DNA of 64,000 bases, from the NCBI GenBank assembly GCA_021401465.1, contig JADDMT010000013.1:310001-374000 (forward strand). The letters are read 5' to 3'. The position numbers were made by a program, and so were the translations under genes. This DNA comes from Teratosphaeria epicoccoides. Taxonomy: Eukaryota > Ascomycota > Dothideomycetes > Mycosphaerellales > Teratosphaeriaceae. Under the pieces are notes generated by a model that was not told the DNA's origin, ran no database searches, and saw nothing but the letters and a program-made list of their open reading frames with translations. Shown here one piece after another: positions 31,291 to 43,297 of this stretch (positions are counted from its first letter, which is position 1; each line of letters opens with the position of its first letter).

Positions 31291-32243
31291 TCATGCGCCT
31301 CCGAAGGTGACATGGCCTCGATAAATCAGCTCAGAGACTTCTCGATCCTCCGGGAGCTCATCTGCAGCCACTCCTTCGAGCCGACCCCTCGATCCATCTA
31401 AGCGTGCCGCCTCATACCAGCCATACGCCCTCACACTGGAGCCACCTGCCGTAAATACAAGATCTTTCTGCTCTGACCAGGACAATTCGTCACGCAAACA
31501 ATTCTCTGGGGCTATTCCCACTCGGAAACTCTTGCTCTTTTTCGTAATTTCTGCAGTCCGGGCATATGGCGTCTGCACAGATCTGCGCCATGGCTCTTGC
31601 TTCTTTGTTCTCCGGGTAGCTGTCGTCGCACCTCTCCAGAAACTTCGAAGATGCGTTTGAAGAAGGCACAATTCCTGCTTCCAAAACTCCCTTCCCTTGC
31701 CCGGGCAAATTCCTTCTCGGCTCTGTTGATGTTGCGGGTCCAGCGGCGCAGCTAGCTGTGGTATGCGTGATCGTGTGCTTCCTGGTCAAAGCTGAATCTT
31801 TCTTTTGCTCTTGCAGCTTTCATGTCTCGCCGATAGGAGGCTCGTTGCTTCATCAACGTCCCGCCTTGCGAGTCTCTTCCTGGAGCTTAATGCTGACCTC
31901 ACGCCAGTTTAGTCTTTCGCAAGCTGATAGGAGCCCGTATCCGTTTGATCGGATGTCTCCTGATCCTCATCAACTTGTCGAAACCCGATGAATTCGGCTC
32001 CATAATATATAGCTGGACAAGACAGTCATTGAGCTCGCGGCAGAATTCGTCTTGACTTCAACTGCGGGATCTGATTGAGTGTCGCACGTGCTCTTGAAAG
32101 CTCTGTTCAAATGCTTTCGTGGCTCCCATCCTTACCTTAGCCTGGACGCTTGCTGGCGTCGTGCGCATCGCGATGCCATGTTTCTCTTGGATGGGCTCAA
32201 AGTTCTCGACATCGCGCGTCAGCTGCTCAAGCCTGTCCAACAA
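31291..32243 (-). pseudogene. Decayed minus-strand gene of unknown family
   Basis: Coding-like minus-strand pieces follow one another in different frames. 32243-32058 begins MLDRLEQLTRDVENFEPIQE and ends in a stop. Then, at about 31865-31525, a basic helical frame (MKQRASYRRDMKAARAKERF, later LRRWTRNINRAEKEFARAR) is broken by a TAG between these two blocks. From about 31520 to 31291 another frame contains LSWSEQKDLVFTAGGSSVRA and ends at 31291. The high density of charged helical sequence argues for real ancestry. I recognise no domain and found no introns that would join the pieces, so a relic is the best description. Confidence 0.4.
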
Positions 32244-32732
32244 CGTGTTGTGCCCAACAGTTAGCTTTGCTTGGTGTGGTTGACCACTGCTTGCTGCGGT
32301 TGACTACTGCTCCATGCAGTTGCCTGCTATTTAAAAGTGGTGAATTGCAAGTGCCGCCAGCCGGCGGGACACTTTAACCAGGTGGTAATTCTAGCAAACA
32401 GCCCACGTCTTTCCTTCCCTTTGTCTAGCTCTGCGCATCCCGCTTGTCCCAATACCTCATACCGAGAAAACGCCAGCAAACACATCACCATCGTGCTCTT
32501 TCTCACCACTGAAACATGTTCGGACCAATTTGATAGCTGCACTTCTCCTGCCAAGCACAGTTTTGGACCCTGTAAGTCGAAGGACACTAGGAGAGTGGCA
32601 CGCATCAGCCTATAGTCCTTGGCCCGTGGCGCCATCAAATTTCAGCGCTTACCTCTCCAACATCCGCTTCGTAGTCATGCGTACAGAGATTCGGTGCTTG
32701 CATTTGATTGCTGCATGGCAGCCGTATCAATG
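32244..32732. other. Intergenic
   Basis: No gene seen. It lies between the minus-strand relic and the 3' end of the minus-strand permease gene. Confidence 0.4.
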
Positions 32733-34566
32733 CTAATGCTCGCCAACAGCCTGCCTTCTCATCCTTCCTTCTTCCTCCTTCGACAACCCAACCACCCCCT
32801 CCAAAATATCATCATGGCCCTCCAGCATGACCATTGGCCCCTCGTACCCATGCGATCTCTTCCAAAAATACCATATGGTGAGCAAAGTCGTGATCCCGCC
32901 CGTGATGACACAAGCATAGTTCATTTTTTCCACCGTTGCAGGATAGGTGTACGGGAACACTAAACGTGATAGATAGAAGATCAGTATACGTCGATGTCCC
33001 GCAGTGCTGTGCTGCCCATCGCTTTGCTTACTGTAAATCACGTTAAAGGTCAGAATGTATGAGCATGCGATCGCCATGACCGGGTAGGCGACCCAGTCTG
33101 GCATCCAGAACGGCCCTTTCGATTTCCCAAGATACCTGCGGCCGGTCAAGAGGTGTGGGAGGATGGCAGCACAGTAGCTCCACGTGGTGAAGATGGTGAA
33201 AGATCCGATGAAGGCAGTGAACGCTGTCGCGTTGCCGACATAAATCGCTCCCAAGATTGTGACAACAACGCCACAGCCAATCTGCGCATTCCATGGGTTG
33301 CGCCACTTTGGTGAAATGTATCGTACCCATGAGGAGAAAGGAACAGCATCGTCACGTGCGAGGCCCCATAGCATACGTCCACACGTAACATAGACGCTCG
33401 GATTGTTTATGAGTTGTGCAATGAAGAAGACGAAGAGGAGGCCGAATGTCCCACTATTGGTCCGCATCGCTTGCTGATACATCGCCGCTAATGGTAGGCC
33501 AGTGATGTCCGAGTTGAAGACGGCTGTCAGGTCGGTGACAGCGTATAGGACGGCTGTGTAGAACAGGAATGTCGTAATAGAGCCGATAGTCATCTGCGAC
33601 AGGATGCCGTAAGGTATGTTCTTCCTGGGCTTCGGAATCTCTTCGCACAAATGGCAGACTCCATCAGGAGTTCCAATTGCATAAGCTCCATTCAGGACGC
33701 CCATCACAAAGACAAACCCATTACTGCTCCATCCCGTCAAGTTCTGGAAGTCCGTCCAGACGAAAGCATTGCTCGCATAGCCCGCAGCAGTCTGGCTGGG
33801 CATGATGGCCACAACCAGAGTCGTTGTCAGCCAGATTAGCATCAGAGTCGCGCCCATTGCCGTCGCCGCTTTTGCCAAGAACCTTTGACCGAAAAGCACC
33901 AGGCTAAGGTCTAACCATGTCACAACGACGTAGACAATGAAGTACTGCCATCTTTGCGGCGAGTAGTCGGGATGGTAGACTGAGTACATCCCGATGCCCG
34001 TCTCTGCAGCGAACAATGAGGAACTCGCGACTCCGAAAATCCAAGCCAAGACGTTCCTGAAGTCCATAGTCAAAAGGTCAGTAACTGTCTCAGACAGAAG
34101 GTGCTCTTCTAGACATCAATACTGACCACCACCCCGCATAAAACGACACAATCTTGCCCCATTTCGGCCCCGACGTGACTGAAGCCCAGTGGTAAACATT
34201 CGCTGACGAAGGCAATGCCGACGCCAGCTCGGCCAGTGACGCCGCGATAAAACTATAGAACAACATCGAGACTATGAGGCCATACATGACACCAGGACCG
34301 CCGCCGTTATACAAGCTCATCAGGTGTCAGTCGCATCATCACAGTCGCTGGCCCATTCGGACTTACGAAACAACAAGAGCGCCTCCTCCAGCTCCCCAAG
34401 CATTGTCGCTCAGGATGCCGATGGAGCAGATACTCCAGAAGCCGAAACCACGGTCCAGCTCTTGCACGTGTCCGGAGCAATTGATGAGTTCGCCTTGCTC
34501 GGAGGGCTCATTGATGCCATCGCTACCGTCCAGAGCTGGCAATGCCTTCTTCTCGTCTTCTGTCAT
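32733..34566 (-). CDS. Amino acid/choline-type permease (APC superfamily)
   Basis: Four exons on the minus strand: 34566-34367, 34315-34127, 34056-33032 and 32959-32733. The three introns (51, 70 and 72 bp) have GT..AG ends and consistent phases, giving 546 residues. The N-terminal cytosolic part is followed by the first helix region with FGFWSICSIGILSDNAWGAG, then about twelve membrane segments. GTPDGVCHLCEEIPKPRKNIP is the conserved loop of fungal GABA/choline/polyamine permeases related to Uga4 and Hnm1. These import small amines or amino acids with protons at the plasma membrane. The substrate cannot be assigned. Confidence 0.9.
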
Positions 34567-35047
34567 CTCGTGCGAAGTCGACGAGAAATTTTCAGCATTG
34601 GAGCCGGCAATGTAATTACAACATTTCCAGAAGGCGCACACACCAAAGAAAATGCAGAGAATGACCTACCTCTGTCGCACATTCCCGCCGACAGCTACAG
34701 CTAGCATACCTAGCAGCGTAGGGTAGCGCATGGCCAGCCGCATGCGCTGATAGGCAGACTATGTCGCCGACAAAGCTGTGCATCTTCAGCTTTGGTAATG
34801 ACCTGCAGAATCTGGCGTTGGGGAGATACAAGATAAGGCGCAGGGGCAGATCGTCGCCCGCGTCCGTGCGCTCGGGCGAGTCTTCCATGCGGGCAGCTAC
34901 ATGTACAGTACAGGAAATCTGATGGAAAAAGAACCGGCGGGAGTATGTATTATCTTGCGCAAAGCCCGTCGTACGGGCAGCAAGGGCCGAAGTCAGAATG
35001 CCTCGCGAAATGCTGATCATCAACAGTAGTAATATCAGTAACCGCAT
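34567..35047. other. Intergenic, promoter of the permease
   Basis: No supported gene. A 143-codon minus-strand frame starts with an ATG at 35047, directly after the stop of the C3HC gene, and begins with a Leu/Ile-rich hydrophobic stretch. It fills most of this gap but has no recognised family, so I do not call it a gene. Confidence 0.4.
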
Positions 35048-36415
35048 TCAGGACCTCGGAATGCGCTGTCCAAGCTTCGAGCCCAGCATGGTTGTCGATG
35101 TGTTTGGCAGCACTGGCGCTTTCAGCGTGCCACTTGGCGCGCTTTTCCTCTTGATTGTGAAAAGCCTCTTGAGCTTCTGCAGGCGTGTATCGCGCTCCTT
35201 GTCCTGCCTCTCGATTTCTGCTCTCGACAAGGACACCGCTGGCGACGCAGGCGCCGCATTCTCCTCGTCCTCGCCGTTAACCTGACCATGTCCTGCTTGT
35301 TGATCAGACCGGCGGCGCTGCTCGCGAGCGTACGTTGTAATGACCCGGTGAAGAATCTGAACAGCGTTCAGGCCAGCCAGGTTTCCGGAGGCTTTCTGAG
35401 TGTCTGGGTTGCGCCAAGGGCAGTGTTCGCGATGCATCTCCAACAAATCGATAGTGTTCTCCTCGGTGTCGTTTTCGGATGTGTTACGGCTTGCCCGATA
35501 GCCAGGCTGGTACATCCACAACCCAATACGCTGAAAGCAAGCCTCGCACCGCAGTAGGTCATTGCCAGATTCTGATGTGCCGTGCCACCCATGCAGCGCT
35601 GTGTCAAATGTTTTGATTCGTGAAGCCGGGCTTGCTTCTTCTTGAGCAGGCTCGCCCAGTATGTTTGTTGGTAGCTCTTCCAGCAACCGCTCTGTTGTGA
35701 TTGAATCGCCATCTCGTGGAAGGGTCTGCACTTTGACGTCTTTGATTGAGGCACTGATTCGCCGCAACGATCTGTATCGCTGACTGAGCTCAGGCTCCCA
35801 GATCAGAGGCCTCACTACCTGCATATGGTAGATGTCGTCCTTGCAGCCGGCTTTGCGCCAGAGACAGGTCTCCGAGTGCCCACTCACGATCAGCTGCTTG
35901 TACCGCTCGACTAGCGCGTCTTCAAATGTGTCCTCATCGTCGTCTTCAGCTTCGTCTTGCCCGTCATCGTCACCATGTCTGTGCTTTGGCGCATCCAGGC
36001 TGACTACCACCCGCTTTTCGCAACCTCCTTTGCATGCGACTGTGTTGACGTCGACGCAAACCCAGCCCCTTTTTGCCCATTCAAGCTCGCCGACAGCCTC
36101 CGGTTTTGGATGCCATAGGCTGACTCGGCTGAAGGACTTGAGCCTGTTTATGAAAGTGTCATGGGACCACGGAGAGAAATTGGGAATCAGCTTCGGCGGA
36201 CCCCCAGCGGCCTTGCTGTTGCCATTCGCCGAGATGATGTTCCTCGTACGTGACTGTCGCACAATGACGGACGAGCAGCCGGAGATGCTGCGTCGTGCTC
36301 GTTTCGCCTGCTGTTGGCCTTCTGAGATGCCTGACGCGGCTGGTGGATTGGTAATGTTATCGAGAGCCTTGTAGAACTTGCGCTTGGTGGTCGCGATCGC
36401 TTCGTGTTCCGGCAT
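35048..36415 (-). CDS. C3HC zinc-finger (NIPA/ZC3HC1-like) nuclear protein
   Basis: 455 residues from ATG 36415. The open frame extends about 50 codons upstream but without a convincing start, and a GTCAGT donor-like site lies there, so a 5' UTR intron is possible. A Lys/Arg-rich N-terminus is followed by the zf-C3HC domain (about residues 75-205) with SPWSHDTFINRLKSFSRVSL, the metal ligands in VACKGGC and the HSETC and later Cys residues. An Rsm1-like second module (about 265-345) holds LLRCEACFQRIGLW. Human ZC3HC1 and yeast Pml39 of this family sit at the nuclear basket of the pore; the same role is likely here by family. The gene is divergent from the Zn2Cys6 regulator. Confidence 0.85.
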   Translation of the reverse strand: MPEHEAIATTKRKFYKALDNITNPPAASGISEGQQQAKRARRSISGCSSVIVRQSRTRNIISANGNSKAAGGPPKLIPNFSPWSHDTFINRLKSFSRVSLWHPKPEAVGELEWAKRGWVCVDVNTVACKGGCEKRVVVSLDAPKHRHGDDDGQDEAEDDDEDTFEDALVERYKQLIVSGHSETCLWRKAGCKDDIYHMQVVRPLIWEPELSQRYRSLRRISASIKDVKVQTLPRDGDSITTERLLEELPTNILGEPAQEEASPASRIKTFDTALHGWHGTSESGNDLLRCEACFQRIGLWMYQPGYRASRNTSENDTEENTIDLLEMHREHCPWRNPDTQKASGNLAGLNAVQILHRVITTYAREQRRRSDQQAGHGQVNGEDEENAAPASPAVSLSRAEIERQDKERDTRLQKLKRLFTIKRKSAPSGTLKAPVLPNTSTTMLGSKLGQRIPRS

Positions 36416-36898
36416 GATTGCACTGAGGGCAGACCCGCTGCAGAGGCCGTGTTTGTTGAATGTTAGAGTCGCATGCTGATTGTTGTGATACTGACCGAGC
36501 ACCGGCATTGTCCAGACTATCAGAGTCCAGACGCGCACTCGGCTCGGAACACGCAACGGCCGAGCTCGCAGGAACAAGAAGCAAGAAATGCTTCATCAGC
36601 AGCGAACTTTCTTGATCCTCCTTGATGACAACATGTCTGCAAGCGCCTGCTCGTGATGTGGTCGAGATACATCGCAAGGACTCACTTTGGCGAATCTCAA
36701 TGTCAGCGCCCACGATAGCAGGCATCATATCGACTCGAGCTGTCAGTGCTACCTGGAAGGGAAGCAACACGGATATCCTTTGGGACCCGCGACCATCTGT
36801 CTCAAGAGCGGACCCAGATCACGGGAGCAAAGCCCGAACAGCCCTATGCAGCACTTGCGTGACGTGGCCCTGAGACTTGGCCCATCAACCTGCTTCCA
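36416..36898. other. Divergent promoter region of the C3HC and Zn2Cys6 genes
   Basis: No separate gene. It contains both 5' flanks and perhaps a 5' UTR intron of the C3HC gene. Confidence 0.45.
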
Positions 36899-39380
36899 AT
36901 GATGGCGTCGGCGAGCAGGACGGACAGCCTGAGGCAATCGCATGCCGGCGAGGACGACCACCAACACATCCGACTGGCATGCCAAGCCTGCCAGCGAAAG
37001 AAGATCAAGTGTGATCGGAATTTCCCATGTGGCCAATGTACGCGGTCCAGTCTCACCTGCGTTCCCAGCACAAGAAAGCCGAGAACACGACATGCTGGGA
37101 AGCGAGCCGTCGACTCTGAGCTTCGCAATCGCATCTCGAAGCTCGAGAGTCTCGTGGAGAGCTTGAGCGGCGAGGTTGGTCTCCCGGATGATCTCGACCA
37201 GACGAACGTCGGGCCAACCCGCAGCCTTGCAAATGTCTCGGAGCCGACAGACGCTGCTTCACCTACCGTGGGGAAGTACATTGGCAGCCCTTTCTGGTCC
37301 TCACTTACCGCAGAGGTGCAAGGGCTGAGAGACGCATTTGAGGAACAAGACGATGCGGATGACGAGCCCACCTCACCTGCCACTCCATGCAGCAATGGTG
37401 GTCAATCCGGTTCAAGTGAGTACGATCTGATTGTCTGTCCTCCAGTTACAGTCTATATCATGCCTGGCGCTCTGGACGAACCGAACGGCCACGTGCAATC
37501 CGCGCTTTTCGAGATTTTCATGCAGAACGTAGCGCCCATGTTCAGAATGTTTCATGAACCGACGATCCGCAACACTTTCGAGCGTGGAGTCCCGTACCTG
37601 GGAGACGAAGCCCGTTCACCTCCCATACGAGCGCTCAAGGCTGCCATGTGGATGACAGCAATGAACAGTCTAGCAGATGCCGAATGCCAAGCGCGGTTCT
37701 GTTCCAGGCGGGCAGATCTTCTGCAAAAATACAAGAAAGTGACCGAGGTGCTCTTGACCCAAGTGGATCTATGCAACACGAATAGCCTGGCTTCCTTGCA
37801 GGCATATGTTCTCTACACTGTAAGCACGGGCGAGAAAGACACTTCGATCTTGGCGTAAACCACTAACAACGTTACAGGCTGCTGTGCGCATGACGGATCA
37901 CTCGCGACGATCTTGGGTCATGATATCAACTGTCGTGCGCATAGCAAGGGCAATGGGGCTTGACCATGAGCCGTTTGGCCGATCACCATACGAAAACGAG
38001 CTTCGACGACGGACATGGCATCTGATCAGGTTCATCGATGTCTTTACAGCCATGGACCGAGGAACAGAAGTCATCATCACGAATGGCTCGTATAGCACGC
38101 CATTGCCCAACAATGTGAATGACTCCGAGTTTAACGAACGCTCTGCTACCATTCCAAACCACGAGAGCGGCCTCACAGATATGGCGTTTGGACTCCTGGC
38201 GATGGAGGCTACTACGCTGACTCAGCATCTGAGCGTTGCTGAGAGCAGCCCCACCGGCGAAACTTGGCAGCAACGTCTGGAGCTGGCGAAGAGATTTCAG
38301 GAACATGTTCGGGAGAGGTATACACAACATTGTGACATGAAGGTGCCCTACCACCGCCTCATATCGGCTGTCGGTAACTCGATGGGCTATTCGATGATCT
38401 TGCGAGCTATCAGACCGATACAGCGACACGTTTCGAGCGTGCCGCCTAGAGTGGACAGCCCTTATGTACTGAAAATTGCGACTGACAATCTGAGGTACAA
38501 TGAGGTCATATACTCTGATCCGGAAGGCGAAGGCTGGAGATGGCTGGTATGGGTTCAGTGGCACGCCATCGCTGTTGCGTTGGCCGGATTATGCTCAATC
38601 CGCGACACAGACCTTGCAAGGGACGCGTGGGAAGCTGTGGAAATAGCGCATACTCGATACGAGAAGCACGTCGCTGACACCAAGGACGGCATGCTCTGGC
38701 GACCGATCGAGAAGTTATATAAGAAGGCCAGCGCATTCAGAGATGAAGGCCGACGGCGGTCATTGAACACCCCTCCAGCCAAGACCAGCCCGCCCGCCGC
38801 CAAGACGTCTTCTCGGACGTCATTTGAAAGTGATGGGATAGATGTGTCGCCGTGGTTAATAAAAACACAGCCACTCTTGCCCCCATCTCAGACCAATAAT
38901 CAGCACCAACGGCAGGTCAGCTACAGCAACGCTGGGTCCATTACCCCTGACAACCTCTATAGCAACATACCCATGGACTTCAACAGCTACACAGGGCCAA
39001 ACGATCCTTCATTGACGAGCCTGTCCCAGGTCTTCAACAACTCCAAACTCACGTCGTCGGCTCCGCACTTATCCCCGGTCATGCAAACAAACGGCGGCGA
39101 CATATCATGGATGGACTGGGAGCAGATCATGGACGACTTCAGCGGCATACCTATGGATAGCATGACAAACGTCTTCGATATGGTCCCAAACACTAGCGAC
39201 ATGTCGATTGATCCCGATGGATCGACATCACCCTCAGCTGTAGCTGGGCTACCTGCGCACTTTAATGGTTTGAGTGGGCAGTTCAATGCTCAGTATGCTC
39301 AGGCTTCGACGAGTATGAGGAGTGCACAGCAACCGGGCCAGAATCGAGAAGGCCAGGACTGGCCAGACCACATGATATGA
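36899..39380 (+). CDS. Zn2Cys6 fungal transcription factor
   Basis: Two exons, 36899-37819 and 37878-39380, with a 58-bp intron (GTAAGC..TTACAG), giving 807 residues. Two ATGs are adjacent at the start (36899 and 36902). The binuclear zinc cluster is CX2CX6CX5CX2CX6C with Cys at 28, 31, 38, 44, 47 and 54. It is followed by a basic linker and a short coiled coil (LRNRISKLESLVESLSGEV) for dimerisation. The middle region (about 190-560) fits the fungal-specific transcription factor domain, with RRRTWHLIRFIDVFTAMDRG. The C-terminal 200 residues are Ser/Asn/Gln-rich and probably activating. It is a nuclear DNA-binding regulator; its targets are unknown. Neither neighbour suggests a pathway-specific role. 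Confidence 0.93.
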
Positions 39381-39673
39381 AGGGTTCCCGCACAGCCGCA
39401 AAGATTTGTGTATAAGAGTACGAGGAGATCTGTACTGTATGGGCGGCATGGTAGTACTTTATGCCTCTGAGCGCAAGGCGTCTCAACAAGAGGTATGATC
39501 CTAGCAGTGTGATGACTCGACTCACTCGATGAAATGTAAATTGTAGATACCCAACCAATCAACCACCCTATTCCCAAGCGCCGATCTGCGCGATTCTGCT
39601 GGTAGACTAACACACAAAATAGCCTAGCACTTGCACGTATTGCTTGCTACACCCCAGCGAAGATCAAATTTCC

Positions 39674-40950
39674 TTACAAGCAAGCTTCTAGCAACGGCTC
39701 CATAAGCCGTGTGCCCGCGAGGCGTGGGGTAGACGAGTCGAAGCTGCGTACACCAGCCAGTCCGCAGCGCACATGACGCCTCGGAAACAATACTGAAAGT
39801 ACAGACGAAGTCCCACGCCGCCGGGGTGCGTGCAGGAGATAAAATGTCGTCTCGCAGACTTTGGCTTCGTAGACGTCGTCGCCCCAGCCGCAGCCGCCGC
39901 ATGATAGGGGATCGTAGAATGTGTAATTGAAGGTGCCATCGGGATTGCGCGGGGCGGGGAAGAAGCCGGAGAAGGTTGTGTTTGTGGTGGATTCGGAGAG
40001 GTAGGAGGGAAGGTGAATGGAGGTGTTGGCGGATGGAGACCATTGGTTCTGCCACCAGGAAGCTCGGGATTTGAAGTGTGAAAGTTGTTCAGTCGAGATA
40101 TTGGGGAGTTTCTGGGCCATGGTGAAGATGGCGAAGTCGTTTTGAGAGTATTCCACTCCGCGCGATATGCTGCGCGTGTGGTTGCGAGTGATGGAATGCA
40201 ATGTCAGGTAGTCGTCCAAGGCGCCACGGCCTTCTTTGGTTGCGCCATCGAAAGTCACTGAGTCTTCGTTGCGTTCGGGTAGGATGGTTGCATCCTTCAG
40301 AACGGCGCTGTACGCTTGCTGCCAACCAAGGTCGGACTCAAGCTCGCCACCGTCCTTCACATATGCATCGGCCAGAACCATATCCGCGTGTGTACCGCCT
40401 TGTACTCGGCCGTTCCAGTTCGCACTGCGGCCGGCTGGGAGGTAGCCCTCGTTGGAGAATATCGAAATTAGACCTTTGAGTATTCGGGAGTAAGTGGTCG
40501 TGTAGATCAAATGGTAGAGTGGCAGTAGAGTTCGATAGGTGTCCCATATCGTGTAGTGATCGTCGAAGTACGGATTTGTGTCAGACGTTTCCCAGTAAGG
40601 ATTTTCGCCGGCCTGTCTGGTAAAGCGCAGTGTAGAGCATGCGCTTCAAAGTGTCATTCGAGCTCGAAGATGGCTCATCTTCACGAACCTCGATGGTGCT
40701 AAGAAGCTTCGTTTCCCATTCAGACCTTGCCTGTTCAACACTCTCTTCTAGGAGCATGCTGCTTGGGACCTCTTGAGCGACGTGTTTGCATGCTTGGTCC
40801 GCGCTGAGATATGATATGCCGACCCGACTTTCGATGGCTCTGGTTGAAGCGCTATGCGAGAGGATCGACATAGTCTGACAGGCGTGCTGCCATCATTGGG
40901 AGTAGACAGGCACAAGCAAGACGGGACCAGTGAGAGGGCGAGAAAGGCAT
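39674..40950 (-). pseudogene. GH92 alpha-mannosidase, heavily deleted
   Basis: The minus strand keeps three pieces of a GH92 (calcium-dependent alpha-mannosidase) gene. First, from ATG 40950, a hydrophobic leader runs into SDYVDPL, the start of the N-terminal domain, and then a TAG at 40854-40852 instead of the expected IGT. Second, 40871-40581 in another frame encodes SRVGISYLSADQACKHV through LKRMLYTALYQT. Third, after a frame change near 40620, GENPYWETSD leads to NPYFDDHYTIWDTYRTLLPL, GRVQGGTHADMVLADAYVK and LSCGGCGWGDDVYEAK. GH92 proteins are usually about 750-800 residues. About 250-300 residues are missing between pieces one and two, roughly ten between two and three, and the last ~200 are absent. 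No intron can supply these parts. A working enzyme is excluded unless the assembly is wrong. Confidence 0.85.
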
Positions 40951-41410
40951 ATCGACGACGACCCACTCACCTGGTCGAAGGATGGGGCATGCGCGCCATG
41001 TGCACTTTCAGATAGTCTTGACGGGCTTGGCCCATGAGATTAGACGTATGCGAAGCTCTTGAGAGTCTTCCTTGATCGTGGTTTCTCCGCATCATGCGAA
41101 CATGGTCTCGGGTGAATGTCGTGCGGCGGATGAGGCCAAGCAACGGACAAAGTTCAGAGAGAAGCAGGGGCTGTATGGATCAAAAGAACAAGAGGAGGGC
41201 AAAGGATCGAAGCAGGACCCAGTAAGGAGATACATGTACTTCTCGAGCTGCCGGTGACTGGTACTGCTACTGGTACTGCTGGATTGTGGTATTGTGTTCC
41301 GCAGTGGCCCCCACTCCCGCCTCCCCCACACCCTGCATCGTCTCCGTAGACGAGTTGACCACAGCCCTCCTCCCAGGTATCTATGCCCACCGCACCGTGC
41401 TGACGTCGCC
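40951..41410. other. Divergent intergenic region
   Basis: No gene seen. It holds the promoter of the BSD-domain gene and the former promoter of the GH92 pseudogene. Confidence 0.45.
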
Positions 41411-42824
41411 ATGGATGTCGCGTACGATCACGTGCAAGAGGAGAGCCTGCCGGAGCACCATGAGAAGCCCGACGAGGCCGGCCCGCCCAATGACCTGCAG
41501 CAGGCGTTCCAGGCGGTGTCAGCATCGCCGTGGGGTGCGCGATTAGGGGGATGGTTCAGTCAAGCCAGAAAGCAAGGCGAGGCGTTCGTGACGGATTTGC
41601 AGAAGGAAGCTCACGACGCGCAGAGTCAGGCGACACAGGGCTGGAGCAGTCTGGTGTCGCGGACGAGAGGCTTGAGCTTGAACGCGGCGCCCGGGCCTGG
41701 CGTGCAGGTGCCCGGTGAGGAGGCGGTCCCGAGCGGCGCGACGAGTGGGGCGGAGCGGAAGGAGAGTGGGGAAGCAGCGGCGGAGCGGCCGGAGTCGCTG
41801 CCTGCCGATATTGTGAAAGAGGCAGGCACGCTGGTGGCCTCTCTGCGGTCTACGGCAGCTGCCAGGCTGAAGGAGCTGCAGAAGGCCGAAGATGCAGCAG
41901 ACGAGGCCTTGCTCAAGTTCGGCACCAACGTGCGCAACTTCCTCCGTGACGCCGTGACCATCACCGCGCCCCCCGACGACGACGCGGGTAAAGCTGGCAG
42001 CGAACTCCTGTTCGAGACGTCAGAGCCCGGCACCGGCAAGAAGGTCTTCCACACCACTCGGCTAGACGCCCAGCTCCATGCAATCCACACAACCGCGTCG
42101 AGCTTCACAGAGGACCCACAAGGTACGCTCACGCTTCATCTCTGCTCGTGGCGCTGCAAGACGTCCTCCCCACGACGGACATCCAGGAGAGCAGTGAGAC
42201 ACTGACTGACCCCCCCCCTCTTGCTTAGGCCCGCAATGGGACACCTGGCGCAACGACTTCAACCCCGCGAAGCACACAGAAGCCATCACCCTCGACCTAG
42301 AAACCTACCCCGAGCTCCGCCGCGCCATGGAGAAACTCGTCCCGGAGAAAATCGACTACCCAGCCTTCTGGACCCGCTACTACTTCCTGCGCAAAGCGAT
42401 CGACGAAGACGAGAAAAAGCGCCGCGAAGTCCTGAAAGGTAAGCGCGCGCGCGAAAAAAAAAACCCCCCCTTACCCACGCACGCATCTGCTGACACCCCC
42501 AACGCAGGCGCCGCCGTCTCGCCCGAGGAAGAAATCGGCTGGGACGACGACGAGGAAGAGGAGGAGGAGGAGGAGGGGGAGCACGGCGACGCGGCACTGA
42601 CGCCGCAGCAGAAACACAGCAATGACTCGACGACCACTCTGAACGCGCAGGGTTCTGCGGCGCTGCTGAAGCCCAGGGAAGGGCGGAGGAGCCATGAAGA
42701 TGATAAGAGTGTGGTTTCTGATGCGAGTTATGATGTTGTCTCGGGCGCGAATACGTCGCGGAATAGTCCGAAGGAGGTGGTGCGGGAGGAGGGGGAGAGT
42801 GACGATGATGATGATTGGGAGTGA
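41411..42824 (+). CDS. BSD-domain protein
   Basis: Three exons, 41411-42122, 42229-42438 and 42508-42824, with GT..AG introns of 106 and 69 bp, giving 412 residues. The N-terminal half is Ala/Glu-rich and helical (WGARLGGWFSQARKQGEAFV). The BSD domain (about 235-310) spans the first intron and shows WDTWRNDFNPAKHTEAITLD, YPELRRAMEKLVPEKI and the hallmark YPAFWTRYYFLR. The C-terminal ~100 residues are acidic with a long Glu run and end in Asp/Glu. BSD domains occur in TFIIH subunits and in synapse-associated and Dos2-like proteins. The overall layout fits the fungal Dos2/BSD group, whose function is poorly defined. The gene is convergent with the dynamin-like gene. Confidence 0.9.
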
Positions 42825-43297
42825 AGCGGCGTTGGCGGTGGGTGACCGCGATGGCGTGTTTTTTTTATGATATGAGCACGCTAGGTTTTTTTTTTTTTTT
42901 TTTTGGTTTTTGTAAGCAGGTGGGTGAGGGGGGGAAGGGGTGACTCGTCGTGGATGGTCAAGCAAGAATACGTGTTCGAGATCACGGTGTGATGAAGCAG
43001 GGACTTGACCCAAGACAGTTTTGCTGGTATCTGTTGTACACGTTTTGCTGCATCTATTGCACACAGCCCATGCACCCAACCCAAGAAGTGCTTGATGCTC
43101 GCGTCGAGCGTCGCGCATCGTATTGTGTAGACATTGCCAGTCGTCCGATCTTCGCATCCAGCGTTACGCATCGCCATTGTATAAGGCTCAGCGGCGGCAG
43201 TGTATGGCATCATGCAGCCAGTCACCCGACATCCCGGTGGCGGCGTCGATCCAATTTTCCTCATCTTTCCAGCGTCACCACAACCCAATCGATGCTT
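42825..43297. other. Convergent intergenic region
   Basis: No gene seen. It contains the 3' ends of the BSD and dynamin-like transcripts and a long T run. No hairpin terminator is expected in a eukaryote. Confidence 0.45.
42886..42904 (+). repeat. Poly-T run of 19
   Basis: Nineteen consecutive T residues about 60 bp after the BSD stop codon, with a shorter T run just before it. Its length is prone to sequencing and replication slippage. Confidence 0.95.

Noticed and set aside
42471..43157. 228-codon minus-strand frame across the BSD gene end and poly-T run
   Set aside because: It reads through the homopolymer as Lys repeats and is antisense to the acidic tail of the BSD protein.
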